From: an uncultured Prevotellaceae bacterium
GTDB taxonomy: Bacteria > Bacteroidota > Bacteroidia > Bacteroidales > Bacteroidaceae
DNA: 64,000 nt
Assembly (NCBI GenBank): GCA_946185485.1
Contig: CAMHJQ010000010.1
Location: 1-64,000, forward strand
Direction of reading: 5' to 3'
Position 1 is the stretch's first letter. Each line of letters opens with the position of its first letter. Made by a program: the position numbers and the translations under genes. The notes beneath the pieces were generated by a model. It saw nothing but the letters and a program-made list of their open reading frames with translations. It was not told the origin of the DNA and searched no databases. Positions 1 to 9,597 of the stretch are shown here, piece after piece.

Positions 1-53
1 CTCCTCTCCACTTTTCTTTACATTTCTACTCATAAGTTGAACTCAAATTTTGT

Positions 54-1473
54 CAGGGCAGACGCTCAATAATTCTGACATCTCCTGATTGGATGTCATG
101 CTATTAAAGGGACTATAGAAATATTAGTTTCATTTCCTTAATTTGCGAACAAACGCTTACGTATCTAGATTGTTCTTGTATTATGAATACAATTATATAA
201 ACATATTTGCCAAAATATTCAATGTCAATTCTTTTATAATAGACTATACACCATTATGTTATATTAACATAACATATTTTGTTATGTCAAATAAAATCAC
301 TATCTTTGCAATCAAATTTAGTTATATTACAAAGATGGGTATTTTGGAATTTTGCAACAGCGTTCCTGATTGCAGGAACGAGAAGAACAGGCTTTATACA
401 GCCTCCGAGCTAGTGTTTATCACCCTTGTGTCTGTTTTGTGCGGGTCTGACACTTGGGGTGATGTCGAGCTTTTCTGCCGAAGTCAATTTGATTACTTCA
501 AGAAGAGGCTGCCGAACTTAAAGGGCGTTCCCTCGCACGATACGCTCAACAGGTTCTTTTCAGTCCTTGACACATCCTGGTTTGAAAGTGCATTCCGCTC
601 ATGGGTTGCCGACCTGTGCGATGGGATCTCGGGCGTGGTGGCCATCGACGGGAAAGCAGTCTGCCGTAACCCCGAAAGCAAGTCAAACAGCGTGAAGAAC
701 CGTTTGTATATGGTAAGCGCGTGGGCTTCAGAAAACGGGATCTGCTTAGGTCAGGAGAAAGTGGATTCAAAGTCTAACGAGATAACCGCCTTGCCTAAAT
801 TGATAGAGGCATTGGATCTTGAGGGTTGTATCGTCACCATAGATGCCATCGGATGCCAGAAGTCCATAGCCAAAGCCATCAGGAAGGCAGGAGCCGACTA
901 TTTGCTGTGCGCCAAGAAGAACCAGAAGAACTTGAGAAACATCGTGGCTGCCCTTGTCATGGAAGAGCACAAGAAGGACGGCATGTGTAAGTGGTGCGAG
1001 CAGGAGGACGAGGGTCACGGAAGGAAAGAGTGGCGTGAGTGCGTATGTGTAGACTTTGAAAGATTGGTCCCGTATTTCCTTGAAGGATGGACGGACTTGC
1101 GCACCTTAGCCCGTGTTACAGAAAAAAGACGGCTCACCGATGGCACCGTCACAGAGGATACCAGATATTATATCACATCCTTGCCCGAAGACCCCAAGCT
1201 GATACTAAAGGCGTCAAGGAGGCACTGGAGTGTCGAGAACGAACTGCACTGGAGAATGGATGTGGCATTCAGGGAAGATTACTCCAGAAAGAAGGACAAT
1301 GCGGCTATAAACTTCTCGGCCATTTGCAAGATTGCCCTAATGAAACTCAAAGAATGCAAACTGAAAGTCGGATTAGCAAGTAAAAGGAAAATGTGTGGAT
1401 GGGACGAGCGCACAAGGGATATGGTTCTCGGAATTGCATAACGTCATGTCAGAATTATTGAGCGTCTGCCCTG
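54..1473 (+). mobile_element. ISAs1-family insertion sequence
   Basis: The element is bounded by a perfect 28-bp inverted repeat at 54-81 and 1446-1473, whose outer ends read CAGGGCAGACGCT inward. It contains one transposase gene. ISAs1 elements normally make an 8-10 bp target duplication, but the bases outside the two repeats do not match, so no target duplication is visible. The copy may have lost one flank by recombination, or the true ends may lie slightly outside the perfect repeat. Its right end is 56 bp upstream of the -33 box of the next gene. Confidence 0.85.
335..1441 (+). CDS. ISAs1-family transposase (DDE)
   Basis: 368-residue transposase, the usual length for the family, which catalyses cut-and-paste movement of its element. 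The N-terminal segment (about residues 1-90, starting MGILEFCNSVPDCRNEKN) matches the DDE_Tnp_1-associated domain. The DDE region follows, with VAIDGKAV near residue 105, a second conserved aspartate in VTIDAIGC near 170, and WSVENELHWRMDVAF carrying the glutamate near 315. The reading frame is open upstream to 143, but family members start close to the L-x-E-F motif, so the ATG at 335 is chosen; an ATG at 284 is possible. The frame is intact and the element could be active. Confidence 0.9.
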   Translation: MGILEFCNSVPDCRNEKNRLYTASELVFITLVSVLCGSDTWGDVELFCRSQFDYFKKRLPNLKGVPSHDTLNRFFSVLDTSWFESAFRSWVADLCDGISGVVAIDGKAVCRNPESKSNSVKNRLYMVSAWASENGICLGQEKVDSKSNEITALPKLIEALDLEGCIVTIDAIGCQKSIAKAIRKAGADYLLCAKKNQKNLRNIVAALVMEEHKKDGMCKWCEQEDEGHGRKEWRECVCVDFERLVPYFLEGWTDLRTLARVTEKRRLTDGTVTEDTRYYITSLPEDPKLILKASRRHWSVENELHWRMDVAFREDYSRKKDNAAINFSAICKIALMKLKECKLKVGLASKRKMCGWDERTRDMVLGIA

Positions 1474-1528
1474 CCTCAGAACTTGCTAAACTTGAATTGA
1501 ATAATTATAAAAAACAACGGTTAAGGTA

Positions 1529-1559
1529 TTTGTTTTTTACTGATTATTTCGTAACTTTG
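1529..1559 (+). promoter_or_regulatory. Promoter of SLC13 permease gene
   Basis: TTTG at 1529-1532, a 19-nt spacer, then TAACTTTG at 1552-1559: an exact match to the Bacteroidota -33/-7 consensus. Start codon 49 nt downstream. Confidence 0.8.
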
Positions 1560-1608
1560 TACCCAGTTTTACGAATATAATAAAAGGACAATATAAAGAA
1601 GATCATCC

Positions 1609-3390
1609 ATGATGATGTTGGAATTAGGATTTGATGCTTGGATTACTCTTGTGACGGTCATTGCGGTAATGGCTGTGCTCTTATTTACTCGACTCAGGTC
1701 AGATGTCATCTTTCTTGGGGCCATTGGCATATTATTTGTGACGGGTGTGCTGGATACCTCCGAAGCTTTCTCAGGCTTCGTCAGCTCATCGGTAATCATT
1801 GTAGGTATCATGTTCGTCATAGTCTCTGGCCTGTCACACACGGGGGCACTTCAGCAGATAACGAAACCTCTGCTTGGTAAACCGAAAGGCGAGGTTAATA
1901 CCTTGTTGCACCTGATGTTGCCCGTAGCGCTGCTGAGTATCTTCGTGAACAACACTTCCGTTGTCGCAATCTTCGTGAGAGTGGTAAAGCTATGGTCAAA
2001 GAAGTTGGACATTCAGGCTTCCAAGCTGCTCATCCCTTTGAGCTATGCCGGCGACATGGGAGGAGCCTTCGCAGCCATCGCCACACCGACGACCTTGTTA
2101 CTATGTGGTATGTACGAGAAACAGACAGGTCAGCCCTTAAGCATCTTTGCATCCACGCTTCCAGCATTGGCCTGTTTTGTTGTCGGCACGTTGGCACTCA
2201 TCGTCTTCCGTAGGCTCCTGCCCGCTATCAAAAATCCAGAGTCGGCTTTTGAAAATACCAGTGAATACACACTGGAAATGCTTGTCACCTCAAACAATCG
2301 CCACATTGGCAAAACCATCGGTGAGCTGGAACTGAACCGTCAGCGCGCCGGTAGTCTTGTGGGATTGATTCACTTCGACGACGAACGGCTGGTGACGCCA
2401 GTAAGTGACGACGAACCCCTGATAGGCGGCGACCGGCTGCTCTTTGCGGGACATGTTGACGAGCTGATGGGACTGGCGAAGGAGATGGGATTTGTCAGTC
2501 CAGACTACCCCGTGTTCAGCATCAGTGATAAAATAGAGAAAAGACAACACAAGACGGCATATATCTGTTTCGGTAGCAACTTAATAAAAAGGCGTCTGTG
2601 TGATACTACTTTCGAGCAGGATTATGAGATGACGCTGATGGCAGTATCGCGTAAGGGTGAGCGCATTAACGAACCGCCACGCGAGGTTGTGCTGCATGCC
2701 GGCGACTTGCTGCTCTTTGTCCATAAGCCTCATAAGAGGATTGATACGGATGCACTGAAGTCACAGTTGCATTTCATCGATTCCTTTGAGGATACTGAGG
2801 TGGGACTAAATACACTGGTATCGACAGCCATTCTGATAGGCATGGTATTGCTGTCCGTCACGGGTGTCATGCCTCTGCTGCAGAGTGCCTTCCTTGCAGC
2901 TGGAGCCATGTTGGTGTTTGGCTGCTGTACACCCTCGCAGGCCATGAACTCCATCAATTGGCAAATCCTGATATCTCTGGGAGGAGGCATTGTCTTGGGG
3001 ACGGCCCTCCAGAAAACAGGTTTGGCCGATCAGATGGCTGCGGGTGTTTTGGCTCTTTGTGGCAGTCATCCCCTCCTGGTGATGATTGCGCTATGTCTGA
3101 TGGCAGCGTTCGTTACTGAGTTTGTAGCCAATTCAGCCGCTCTTGCATTGATGTTCCCCGTTTTCTATGATGCCGCTATGGATATCGGGTGCAACCCTCT
3201 TCCGTTTGCCATCTCTCTCTTGTTAGCGGTAAATGCTGCCTTCCTGACCCCTATCAGCACCCCGCTCAATCTGCTGGTCTACGGCCCGGGAGGTTACCGT
3301 CCAACGGATTACCTGCGTATCGGACTTCCTGTAAAACTGGCCTATCTGATAACTTCAATCATCGTTATCAGTCTCATTTATGATGTATAG
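1609..3390 (+). CDS. SLC13-family permease with paired TrkA-C domains
   Basis: 593-residue inner-membrane transporter. The N-terminal half (about 5-215) and C-terminal half (about 400-590) are runs of hydrophobic helices with the CitMHS/ArsB-like signatures FVNNTSVVAIF and FVANSAALALMFP. Two cytosolic TrkA-C (RCK_C) domains sit between them at about 222-295 and 315-380. This architecture is typical of sodium-coupled SLC13-like permeases for sulfate, dicarboxylates or related anions; the substrate cannot be told from sequence. Three ATG codons occur in a row (1609, 1612, 1615). The gene is transcribed alone, with its own promoter and 121 bp before the next gene. Confidence 0.88.
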   Translation: MMMLELGFDAWITLVTVIAVMAVLLFTRLRSDVIFLGAIGILFVTGVLDTSEAFSGFVSSSVIIVGIMFVIVSGLSHTGALQQITKPLLGKPKGEVNTLLHLMLPVALLSIFVNNTSVVAIFVRVVKLWSKKLDIQASKLLIPLSYAGDMGGAFAAIATPTTLLLCGMYEKQTGQPLSIFASTLPALACFVVGTLALIVFRRLLPAIKNPESAFENTSEYTLEMLVTSNNRHIGKTIGELELNRQRAGSLVGLIHFDDERLVTPVSDDEPLIGGDRLLFAGHVDELMGLAKEMGFVSPDYPVFSISDKIEKRQHKTAYICFGSNLIKRRLCDTTFEQDYEMTLMAVSRKGERINEPPREVVLHAGDLLLFVHKPHKRIDTDALKSQLHFIDSFEDTEVGLNTLVSTAILIGMVLLSVTGVMPLLQSAFLAAGAMLVFGCCTPSQAMNSINWQILISLGGGIVLGTALQKTGLADQMAAGVLALCGSHPLLVMIALCLMAAFVTEFVANSAALALMFPVFYDAAMDIGCNPLPFAISLLLAVNAAFLTPISTPLNLLVYGPGGYRPTDYLRIGLPVKLAYLITSIIVISLIYDV

Positions 3391-3474
3391 ATTGCAATGG
3401 GAGCAGCCTCTTGCGCGCACGTTAAATAATATTAATGCAGCGGTCAAGATAGCGCTTCTATACGATTTTTTTTA

Positions 3475-3482
3475 TACTTTTG
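3475..3482 (+). promoter_or_regulatory. -7 box of the fimbrillin operon
   Basis: TACTTTTG, matching TAnnTTTG, lies 29 nt before the first gene of the rightward operon. No TTTG is found at the expected -33 position. The leftward operon of the same locus uses the same TACTTTTG octamer. Confidence 0.55.
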
Positions 3483-3511
3483 CATGTAGATAAAGCGTTT
3501 CAGCTACTGAT

Positions 3512-5020
3512 ATGAACAAACTATCGACTATATATATCTTTTTGTTGGCCCTTTTCGTACTCCTCCTGGTGGGGTGTACGAATAGCGACATGACGGATAG
3601 TGCCGAAGCGCATCAGGCTGAAAAACAGGAGGCTGTGACGTTCGATTCCTATCTGCAACGCACCACTGAGGGCAATGGTACAACGCGCACCACCTATCCT
3701 GCAACGAACGGTCAGATGGATAATAACAAGCTGAAGCAGAGCGGCTTTGGCGTTTTTGCCCAATATGCGGGGAGTACCGCCTGGACGAGCTATACTGACA
3801 AAGCCACGACTCCGTTTAACTTCATGTGGAACCAGCAGGTTGGCTGGAATGCAGGCTCGACGGCATGGACGTACAGTCCCGTGAAATACTGGCCCAACGA
3901 CAACAATCCCGCTGACAAAAACGGAGCCACCGGCAGCCAGGAGCACAGCTACCTGAATTTCTTTGCCTACGCCCCGTATGTAGAGGTTGTCCCTAGCACT
4001 GGTGCCCTCACGCCCACAGCAGCAACCGCCAGTGATGACGGCATCGTCGCCATCACCACCAATGCGACCAATGCCGCAGGCTCATACCTGACCTACCGCA
4101 CCAGCGCCACAGCTCCCTTCGACCCCGATGAGAACGTCGACCTGCTCTGGGCCGTCCAGACCGACCGCTACAAGACCGATGACGCTGGCTACGGCTACGT
4201 CAATGGCACCGTCGACCTGCAGTTCAAGCATGCGTTGGCGTTGTTTACCATCACCGTGCAGGGCCTGTTTGATCATGCCAACAATGATGATACGTCAATA
4301 ACCTATCCTGATGACCGCGATATGTATAGCCATATCTTGATAGAGTCGGTAGATTTCAGTAACTCGCCTCTGTTCAAGGAGGGTAACATGTATATGGCTC
4401 CCAATCCTGCGGATGCTACTGTTCCCCACTGGGTCGTGAACAGCGAGAAACGGCAAGGCATCACCGTCGGCGGACTGGACGTCAACACTACCTTGAGCAA
4501 CAGCTACCTGGACGGTACGATGAAGAAATACTGGGACGAGGCGACACCCGCCAAAGGCATGCTGAAGGATACCGACATGGACGAGGACGGTGACATGGAT
4601 GCGGATGATGCACTGGCACTGTATAACCAGCTGCCCATGGGCGTGAGCCACGAAGAAACCCCCTTGTACTATGAGGCGGATCACTACTATATGGTGCTTC
4701 CGAACAAGGAGTATCGTGATGACACCCCGTCGGACAAGATGAAGGTACACATGGTTTATTATGTCATCACCTACGATGAACGACTGTCGCTGGTGAAGGC
4801 GGGCTATCCGAAATACTTCTCCATCGTGAAGAACGACATCACGGCAACTTTCGATGCCTTCTCGTTTGAACCGAACAAGAAGTACAAGCTGCGCCTACAG
4901 CCCGGTCTGACGTCGGCAAAGTTTGAGGTAACGGTGGTCGATGGCTGGGATACGCCGCTGACGCTCGACCCCATAGTGGTGGACTGGTACTCGACACCGA
5001 TAGAATATAATGTGGAGTAA
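3512..5020 (+). CDS. Fimbrillin-family lipoprotein (Mfa-like), copy 1
   Basis: 502 residues. A lipoprotein signal peptide ends in the lipobox LLVGC at about residues 18-22, so the protein should be lipidated and exported. The body carries the Mfa_like_1/fimbrillin landmarks shared by all six paralogues here: YSPVKYWPN near 124, the F-x-A-Y-x-P strand (FFAYAPYV) near 149, DLLWAVQTD near 210 and FKHAL near 238. Such proteins form or anchor adhesive fimbriae by donor-strand exchange after N-terminal processing. A DMDEDGDMDADDALALYNQ stretch near 355 resembles a calcium-binding or dockerin-like acidic loop. First gene of the operon; next gene 36 bp downstream. Confidence 0.85.
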   Translation: MNKLSTIYIFLLALFVLLLVGCTNSDMTDSAEAHQAEKQEAVTFDSYLQRTTEGNGTTRTTYPATNGQMDNNKLKQSGFGVFAQYAGSTAWTSYTDKATTPFNFMWNQQVGWNAGSTAWTYSPVKYWPNDNNPADKNGATGSQEHSYLNFFAYAPYVEVVPSTGALTPTAATASDDGIVAITTNATNAAGSYLTYRTSATAPFDPDENVDLLWAVQTDRYKTDDAGYGYVNGTVDLQFKHALALFTITVQGLFDHANNDDTSITYPDDRDMYSHILIESVDFSNSPLFKEGNMYMAPNPADATVPHWVVNSEKRQGITVGGLDVNTTLSNSYLDGTMKKYWDEATPAKGMLKDTDMDEDGDMDADDALALYNQLPMGVSHEETPLYYEADHYYMVLPNKEYRDDTPSDKMKVHMVYYVITYDERLSLVKAGYPKYFSIVKNDITATFDAFSFEPNKKYKLRLQPGLTSAKFEVTVVDGWDTPLTLDPIVVDWYSTPIEYNVE

Positions 5021-5070
5021 GGAGTAAGGAGTAAGATGTAAGATGGAAGATGGAAGATGGAAGATGTAAG
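5021..5070 (+). repeat. Short tandem heptads across a gene junction
   Basis: GGAGTAA and AGATGGA-type units repeat between the stop of the first fimbrillin gene and the start of the second. ATG triplets occur every 7 bp at 5043, 5050, 5057 and 5064, in successive reading frames. Only 5057 opens the lipoprotein frame; the 5043/5064 frame meets TAA at once. A change in copy number would change the spacing of upstream ATGs. Confidence 0.7.
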
Positions 5071-6526
5071 ACGACATATCGGATGGCTGGTGGCTTTGGT
5101 AGCGCTGATGTTGCTGACAGGCTGTGCAGATCATGACCACATGACGGAGTTAACGGCGGAGCCGTCGACTACCGGACAAGCAGTGGTCATTGCTGTCACA
5201 GAAACTGGCTGGGATGGTCAGATTGTCAGCTTGACGCGCAGCGGTGAGACCTTGGAGGCGCTGAAGAGCAGTTCCGTGCGTATCTGGGACTTCACCAAGA
5301 CCCCGCGTACCGACATCAACTTGCTGAAAAGCGATGCCGCTAAAGCTGAGGGAGCGAAGTGGAGTTATGATTCTGAAAATAAACGCTATACAAACTTATC
5401 GAACATTGATGGAGTCTTAGAGGCGAATGGCATTGCACTGTATATGACTGAGGAACTGAGCTTTAGCAGTGAGACGAGTAACGTAGGAAAGATAAAGATA
5501 GACATTGACAAACAACTACAGTTGGGAGGTAGTAATATAGTACTTACCATATCTAACCTGATAGCTGGTCAGGAGGTTACTATTAAGTTTGCTGCTACAG
5601 GCGAAACAGCTGCGACTTTTGATACCCGCACAAATTTGAAAGATGCAACAGGATTTACGGCAGCTAACAAGAATACGATTCAGGAAGGTAAAGCAACGGT
5701 GATTGCAGATGGCGCAGTAACATTTAAAAACACAACGAATGGTACAGGCATCAATATCTACAGCATCTCTGTGACGCGTGCCGAGAGCGACGGCTTCGGA
5801 CTTTACTGTAATAGTGACCGTATGAAGGTTATCAACAGCCACATCGTCTGGGACGCAGACATCCAGAGCTGGAAAGGTATCTCTAACGATGCCTACCTGA
5901 TGCTCTGGCCAAATAATACGATTGTGGGCCAGGGTGTGATTGCTTTTACTGCCTATTCGCCATATATCAGCGACGATAACCTTGCTACCGGCGGTGGTTA
6001 TGGCATCGTATCGCGCGACAAGGACAATCTCGTCTTCAAACCGCATTCAGATAACCGTATAGACCTGATGTATGCAGAGCATACCACGAGTCCTGAGGGA
6101 GTGGTGCAGCTGAACTTCAAGCATGCACTTGGAAAACTATCTGTCGGTACCATTTCCAACGATTATGGTGAGAATCTATCCCTTAATCAGATTACTATTT
6201 CGGGTACCAGAAATACGCAAGGAACGCTGTCGCTAAGTACAGGGGAATGGAGTGATATAACGCCAAGTTCAGAGAATGTGGTATATAATAAAGAGATACT
6301 TGCAAGCATATTCGGTGATCTGAGTATTCCCGACAAGGGCTCTCTGACCTTCCCGAAGGACATAGCATACACGCAGATTCCGGGAACGACGCTGACTTTT
6401 ACGTATCAGTTTAAAACCGCCAATAAGACGACATTTGAAGTGTCGGCCACGATGGAGGTTGAAAAGGGAATAAATAAGTTCGTCAATATCAAGATAGGTC
6501 AGAACCATGAAGTGGTGCTGGAATAG
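5057..6526 (+). CDS. Fimbrillin-family lipoprotein with inserted beta-domain, copy 2
   Basis: 489 residues, lipobox LLTGC near residue 22. The fimbrillin landmarks are split: RIWDF appears near 76 and the rest (LMLWPNN near 280, FTAYSPYI near 296, FKHALGKL near 354) comes 200 residues later. Between them, residues about 76-240 form an extra domain beginning IWDFTKTPRTD, containing KWSYDSENKRY, and ending INIYSISVTRA. It resembles the W-[DN]-F-headed carbohydrate-binding-like modules of secreted Bacteroidales enzymes and of the neighbouring 2487-residue protein. I infer a domain insertion into a fimbrillin. The start at 5057 is the only one of four closely spaced ATGs in frame. Confidence 0.78.
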   Translation: MEDVRRHIGWLVALVALMLLTGCADHDHMTELTAEPSTTGQAVVIAVTETGWDGQIVSLTRSGETLEALKSSSVRIWDFTKTPRTDINLLKSDAAKAEGAKWSYDSENKRYTNLSNIDGVLEANGIALYMTEELSFSSETSNVGKIKIDIDKQLQLGGSNIVLTISNLIAGQEVTIKFAATGETAATFDTRTNLKDATGFTAANKNTIQEGKATVIADGAVTFKNTTNGTGINIYSISVTRAESDGFGLYCNSDRMKVINSHIVWDADIQSWKGISNDAYLMLWPNNTIVGQGVIAFTAYSPYISDDNLATGGGYGIVSRDKDNLVFKPHSDNRIDLMYAEHTTSPEGVVQLNFKHALGKLSVGTISNDYGENLSLNQITISGTRNTQGTLSLSTGEWSDITPSSENVVYNKEILASIFGDLSIPDKGSLTFPKDIAYTQIPGTTLTFTYQFKTANKTTFEVSATMEVEKGINKFVNIKIGQNHEVVLE

Positions 6527-6596
6527 AGTTAAAAGATAAAAGTGAAGAATTTCTTGCTTAGGCAAGCGTACTGAAGAAACGATTAGCTATCGCACA

Positions 6597-7976
6597 ATGA
6601 AGCAGTTTAAGATATATACAACGATGATAGGGCTGGCAGCCATGATGCTGCTGACAGGCTGCACGAGCGACGATGCCCCAGCAGAACAGGTGGGCACCGA
6701 GCAGGGGCAGCCGCTGTCGTTTGATGTGGCTGAGGTGGTCGATGCCAAGACCCGTAGCGGCAGTGTCGGCAGCATTGACTACAGTGTGCTGTCGAAGAGC
6801 GGCTATGGCTTTGGCGTCGTTGCCGGAGCACCGCTGAATTGGACCAACCAGCAGGTGACATACAGCGAAAGCGGTGGAACCAGCACCCCCGGCTCGTCGT
6901 TCTTCTTCCCCAGCAAGTGGCACTATTCTGGTGACGTGAAGTTTTGGGTGAAGGACATCAACGATGCAGCAGTCGACTTTTATGCCTATGCGCCATACGT
7001 CGCTTCACCAGCAGCAGGAACAGGCATCACGGAAATCAACGGAACTGATGTGTCCTATACTGTCAATACCGATATCACCCAGGGCGTCGACCTGCTATGG
7101 GGCGTGAACGGCTCTACCGGTCTCCCATGGGAGAAAACCACCTATACCGCTACGGGTGATGGCAAGCAGCCCACGGGCGGCCCTGTGCTGTTCACCTTCC
7201 GTCATGCACTGGCGGCTATCGGTTTCCGTGCTCAGGTAATGATCAACAAAGAAAACATCACCACCGACTTTGAAGACGAGTCGTCTATTGCCGGTGTACT
7301 AAAAAACAACGGCGGTAACTACAAGGTGACCATCAAGAAGATAGAACTGACAGGAAACTTCCACCCCACAGGCACGCTGAAACTGGACAACGCAACGGCG
7401 AATGCGCCCAACTGGACGAGCAAGGCCGCCGCCACATCACAGACGCTGACGGTGCAGAACAGTCAGATTGCGGCGAGTATGAAGCATCCGAATGACAACG
7501 AGACTTCTACTGAAACAGGTTCTGCCGGTACTGATGATACAGATGGCAATGACAACAACGACAGCGAGGCAAAGAAGATTATGACTAATAACGACATCAT
7601 CGGCGTCACGCAGGATGCTCAGCAGCAGGTGGTCGTCAACGACGGCAAGGAGCAGTGCTTCCTCGTCATTCCCAGCGAAGCCCGCGACTATACGCTGAAG
7701 CTCTATTGGTGTGTTAGTGCCAAGCTGCCCAACGAGCAGACCTACATCGCTGAGGACCATGAGAACACCATTAATATCAGCAGTCTGGAGTTGGTCGCCG
7801 GCACGAAATACCTGATGACCTTCGTCATCGGACTGAAACTCATCGGACTGACGGTGACTGCCACCGACTGGCTTACTGAATCAGAGAATGCCGAGGTCGT
7901 CATCGAGCATGGCACCAGCGCCAGTGAGTCGCTGGCCCGAGGCCACACCGCACACTTCGAAAACGAACAAGAATAG
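6597..7976 (+). CDS. Fimbrillin-family lipoprotein (Mfa-like), copy 3
   Basis: 459 residues with a signal peptide ending in LLTGC near residue 22. Landmarks: VKFWV near 117, VDFYAYAPYV near 126, DLLWGVNG near 166 and FTFRHALAAI near 199. An acidic low-complexity insert rich in T, D, N and G lies at about 300-325 and could be a flexible surface loop. The C-terminus has the usual hydrophobic strands followed by a polar tail. It lies 70 bp after copy 2, in the same direction, and 35 bp before the AAA-ATPase gene, so co-transcription is likely. Confidence 0.83.
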   Translation: MKQFKIYTTMIGLAAMMLLTGCTSDDAPAEQVGTEQGQPLSFDVAEVVDAKTRSGSVGSIDYSVLSKSGYGFGVVAGAPLNWTNQQVTYSESGGTSTPGSSFFFPSKWHYSGDVKFWVKDINDAAVDFYAYAPYVASPAAGTGITEINGTDVSYTVNTDITQGVDLLWGVNGSTGLPWEKTTYTATGDGKQPTGGPVLFTFRHALAAIGFRAQVMINKENITTDFEDESSIAGVLKNNGGNYKVTIKKIELTGNFHPTGTLKLDNATANAPNWTSKAAATSQTLTVQNSQIAASMKHPNDNETSTETGSAGTDDTDGNDNNDSEAKKIMTNNDIIGVTQDAQQQVVVNDGKEQCFLVIPSEARDYTLKLYWCVSAKLPNEQTYIAEDHENTINISSLELVAGTKYLMTFVIGLKLIGLTVTATDWLTESENAEVVIEHGTSASESLARGHTAHFENEQE

Positions 7977-8011
7977 AACGTGTCAATAAATAATGAAACA
8001 ACGGAATAGTC

Positions 8012-9586
8012 ATGACGAGCAACAACGATAAGAACCGCCGCTACCCTTTAGGCATACAGACCTTTTCTGAGATACGAGACAGGGATTGTTTGTATGTGGA
8101 CAAGACCAGCCTGATTTACGAACTGACACACGAACCATCGAAATATTTTTTCCTGAGTCGTCCGCGTCGCTTTGGCAAGTCGCTGCTCATCAGTACCCTT
8201 GCCAGCTACTATGAAGGCAGGAAAGACTTGTTCAAGGGACTTGCCATTGATGCCCTGGAGACTCAATGGCAGGCGCGACCCGTGCTGCGATTCGACTTCA
8301 GTGGAGGAAAGTACTATGAGGTAAGTCTGCTTCACAACCAGCTGAACAGTGACCTCCAATATTATGAGAAGGAATATGGAATTGTTGACGAGGGTAATGA
8401 TGAGGGCACCCGACTGCTGAATCTCGTGCAGGGAGTCTTCAAACAGACTGGCCAGAAGTGTGTTGTTCTGGTTGATGAATATGACGCCCCTCTGCTATCG
8501 ACGATGAACAATCCGGAAGAGCAGCAGAAGCTGCGCCAGGTGACACGCAATTTCATGAGCCCGCTAAAAAGACTCGACCCTTACATCGAGTTCGTCCTGA
8601 TAACCGGCATTACCAAGTTTTCACAACTAAGCATCTTCAGCGAACTGAACAACCTGAACAATATCTCCATGCAGCCCAAGTATGCAGCTCTGTGCGGCAT
8701 TACCGAAGACGAGGTGCGAGACTATTTCCAGACAGGGATAGCAGATATGGCAGAAGCCTACCATACGGACACCCTGCAAATGTTCAGCCGCATCAAGCAG
8801 ATGTACGACGGCTACCACTTCTGCTGGCCCTCTCCTGACATCTACAACCCGTTTTCGCTGCTCTATGCCTTCTCGACATCAAAACTCGACCAGTGGTGGT
8901 ATGTCTCAGGAACTCCCACTTTCCTGATCGATCTGATGCGACGTGACGGCATGCGCATGCCCGACATGGACCAGTTGCATACGGATGCAGCACGGTTCGA
9001 CCAACCGGCAGAGAACACCAACGACCCCGTGCCGGTGCTCTATCAGGGGGGATACCTGACTATCAAAAACTACGATCGACAGATGGACGAATACACCCTT
9101 GGAATACCTAATGAAGAGGTGCGCACAGGCTTCGGACGTTCCATCATTCAGTACCTGGTGCCTGATTTCACCAATGGTACTGATGAATTCAGACGTGAAT
9201 ACAGACACTTCGCCCTTTATGGCGACGTGGAACGCTGGGTGAAGTCGCTGCGTGTATTCCTTGCTGCCGTTCCCTACGATCTGCATGGCAGTGACGAACG
9301 AAGCTATCAGGCTTTGCTCTACACGATGCTGAGTGCTTGTGGTGCCGACATCCGGGCAGAGGTAAAGACCTCACAGGGACGCATAGACTTGTTGCTTGTT
9401 ACTGGCAAGATGGCTGTCATCATGGAACTGAAACTCAACAAGTCCGCTCAAGAGGCTATCAGTCAGATCCGCAACAAACAATACGACCTTCCATTCCAAC
9501 TCAATGGCAAAAGGCTCGTAAAGATAGGCATCAATATCTCAGCCCAGACCCGCACAATCAGTGACTATGTGATAGATGAAGAGTAA
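8012..9586 (+). CDS. AAA-ATPase-like / PD-(D/E)XK protein (DUF1703 type)
   Basis: 524 residues with no signal peptide, so cytoplasmic. The N-terminal AAA-ATPase_like domain opens with GIQTFSEIRDRDCLYVDKT, has the Walker A variant RPRRFGKS near residue 54 and Walker B VLVDEYDAPLL near 155. The C-terminal PD-(D/E)XK_9 nuclease-like domain (about 430-515) has RIDLLL and MELKLNK, giving the D...E-x-K catalytic pattern. The family is abundant in Bacteroidales; its role is unproven and it often behaves like a mobile or recombination-linked gene. It interrupts an operon otherwise made of exported surface proteins, with 35 bp before and 11 bp after it, suggesting insertion as a cassette. Confidence 0.88.
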   Translation: MTSNNDKNRRYPLGIQTFSEIRDRDCLYVDKTSLIYELTHEPSKYFFLSRPRRFGKSLLISTLASYYEGRKDLFKGLAIDALETQWQARPVLRFDFSGGKYYEVSLLHNQLNSDLQYYEKEYGIVDEGNDEGTRLLNLVQGVFKQTGQKCVVLVDEYDAPLLSTMNNPEEQQKLRQVTRNFMSPLKRLDPYIEFVLITGITKFSQLSIFSELNNLNNISMQPKYAALCGITEDEVRDYFQTGIADMAEAYHTDTLQMFSRIKQMYDGYHFCWPSPDIYNPFSLLYAFSTSKLDQWWYVSGTPTFLIDLMRRDGMRMPDMDQLHTDAARFDQPAENTNDPVPVLYQGGYLTIKNYDRQMDEYTLGIPNEEVRTGFGRSIIQYLVPDFTNGTDEFRREYRHFALYGDVERWVKSLRVFLAAVPYDLHGSDERSYQALLYTMLSACGADIRAEVKTSQGRIDLLLVTGKMAVIMELKLNKSAQEAISQIRNKQYDLPFQLNGKRLVKIGINISAQTRTISDYVIDEE

Positions 9587-9597
9587 ACAACACCGAT

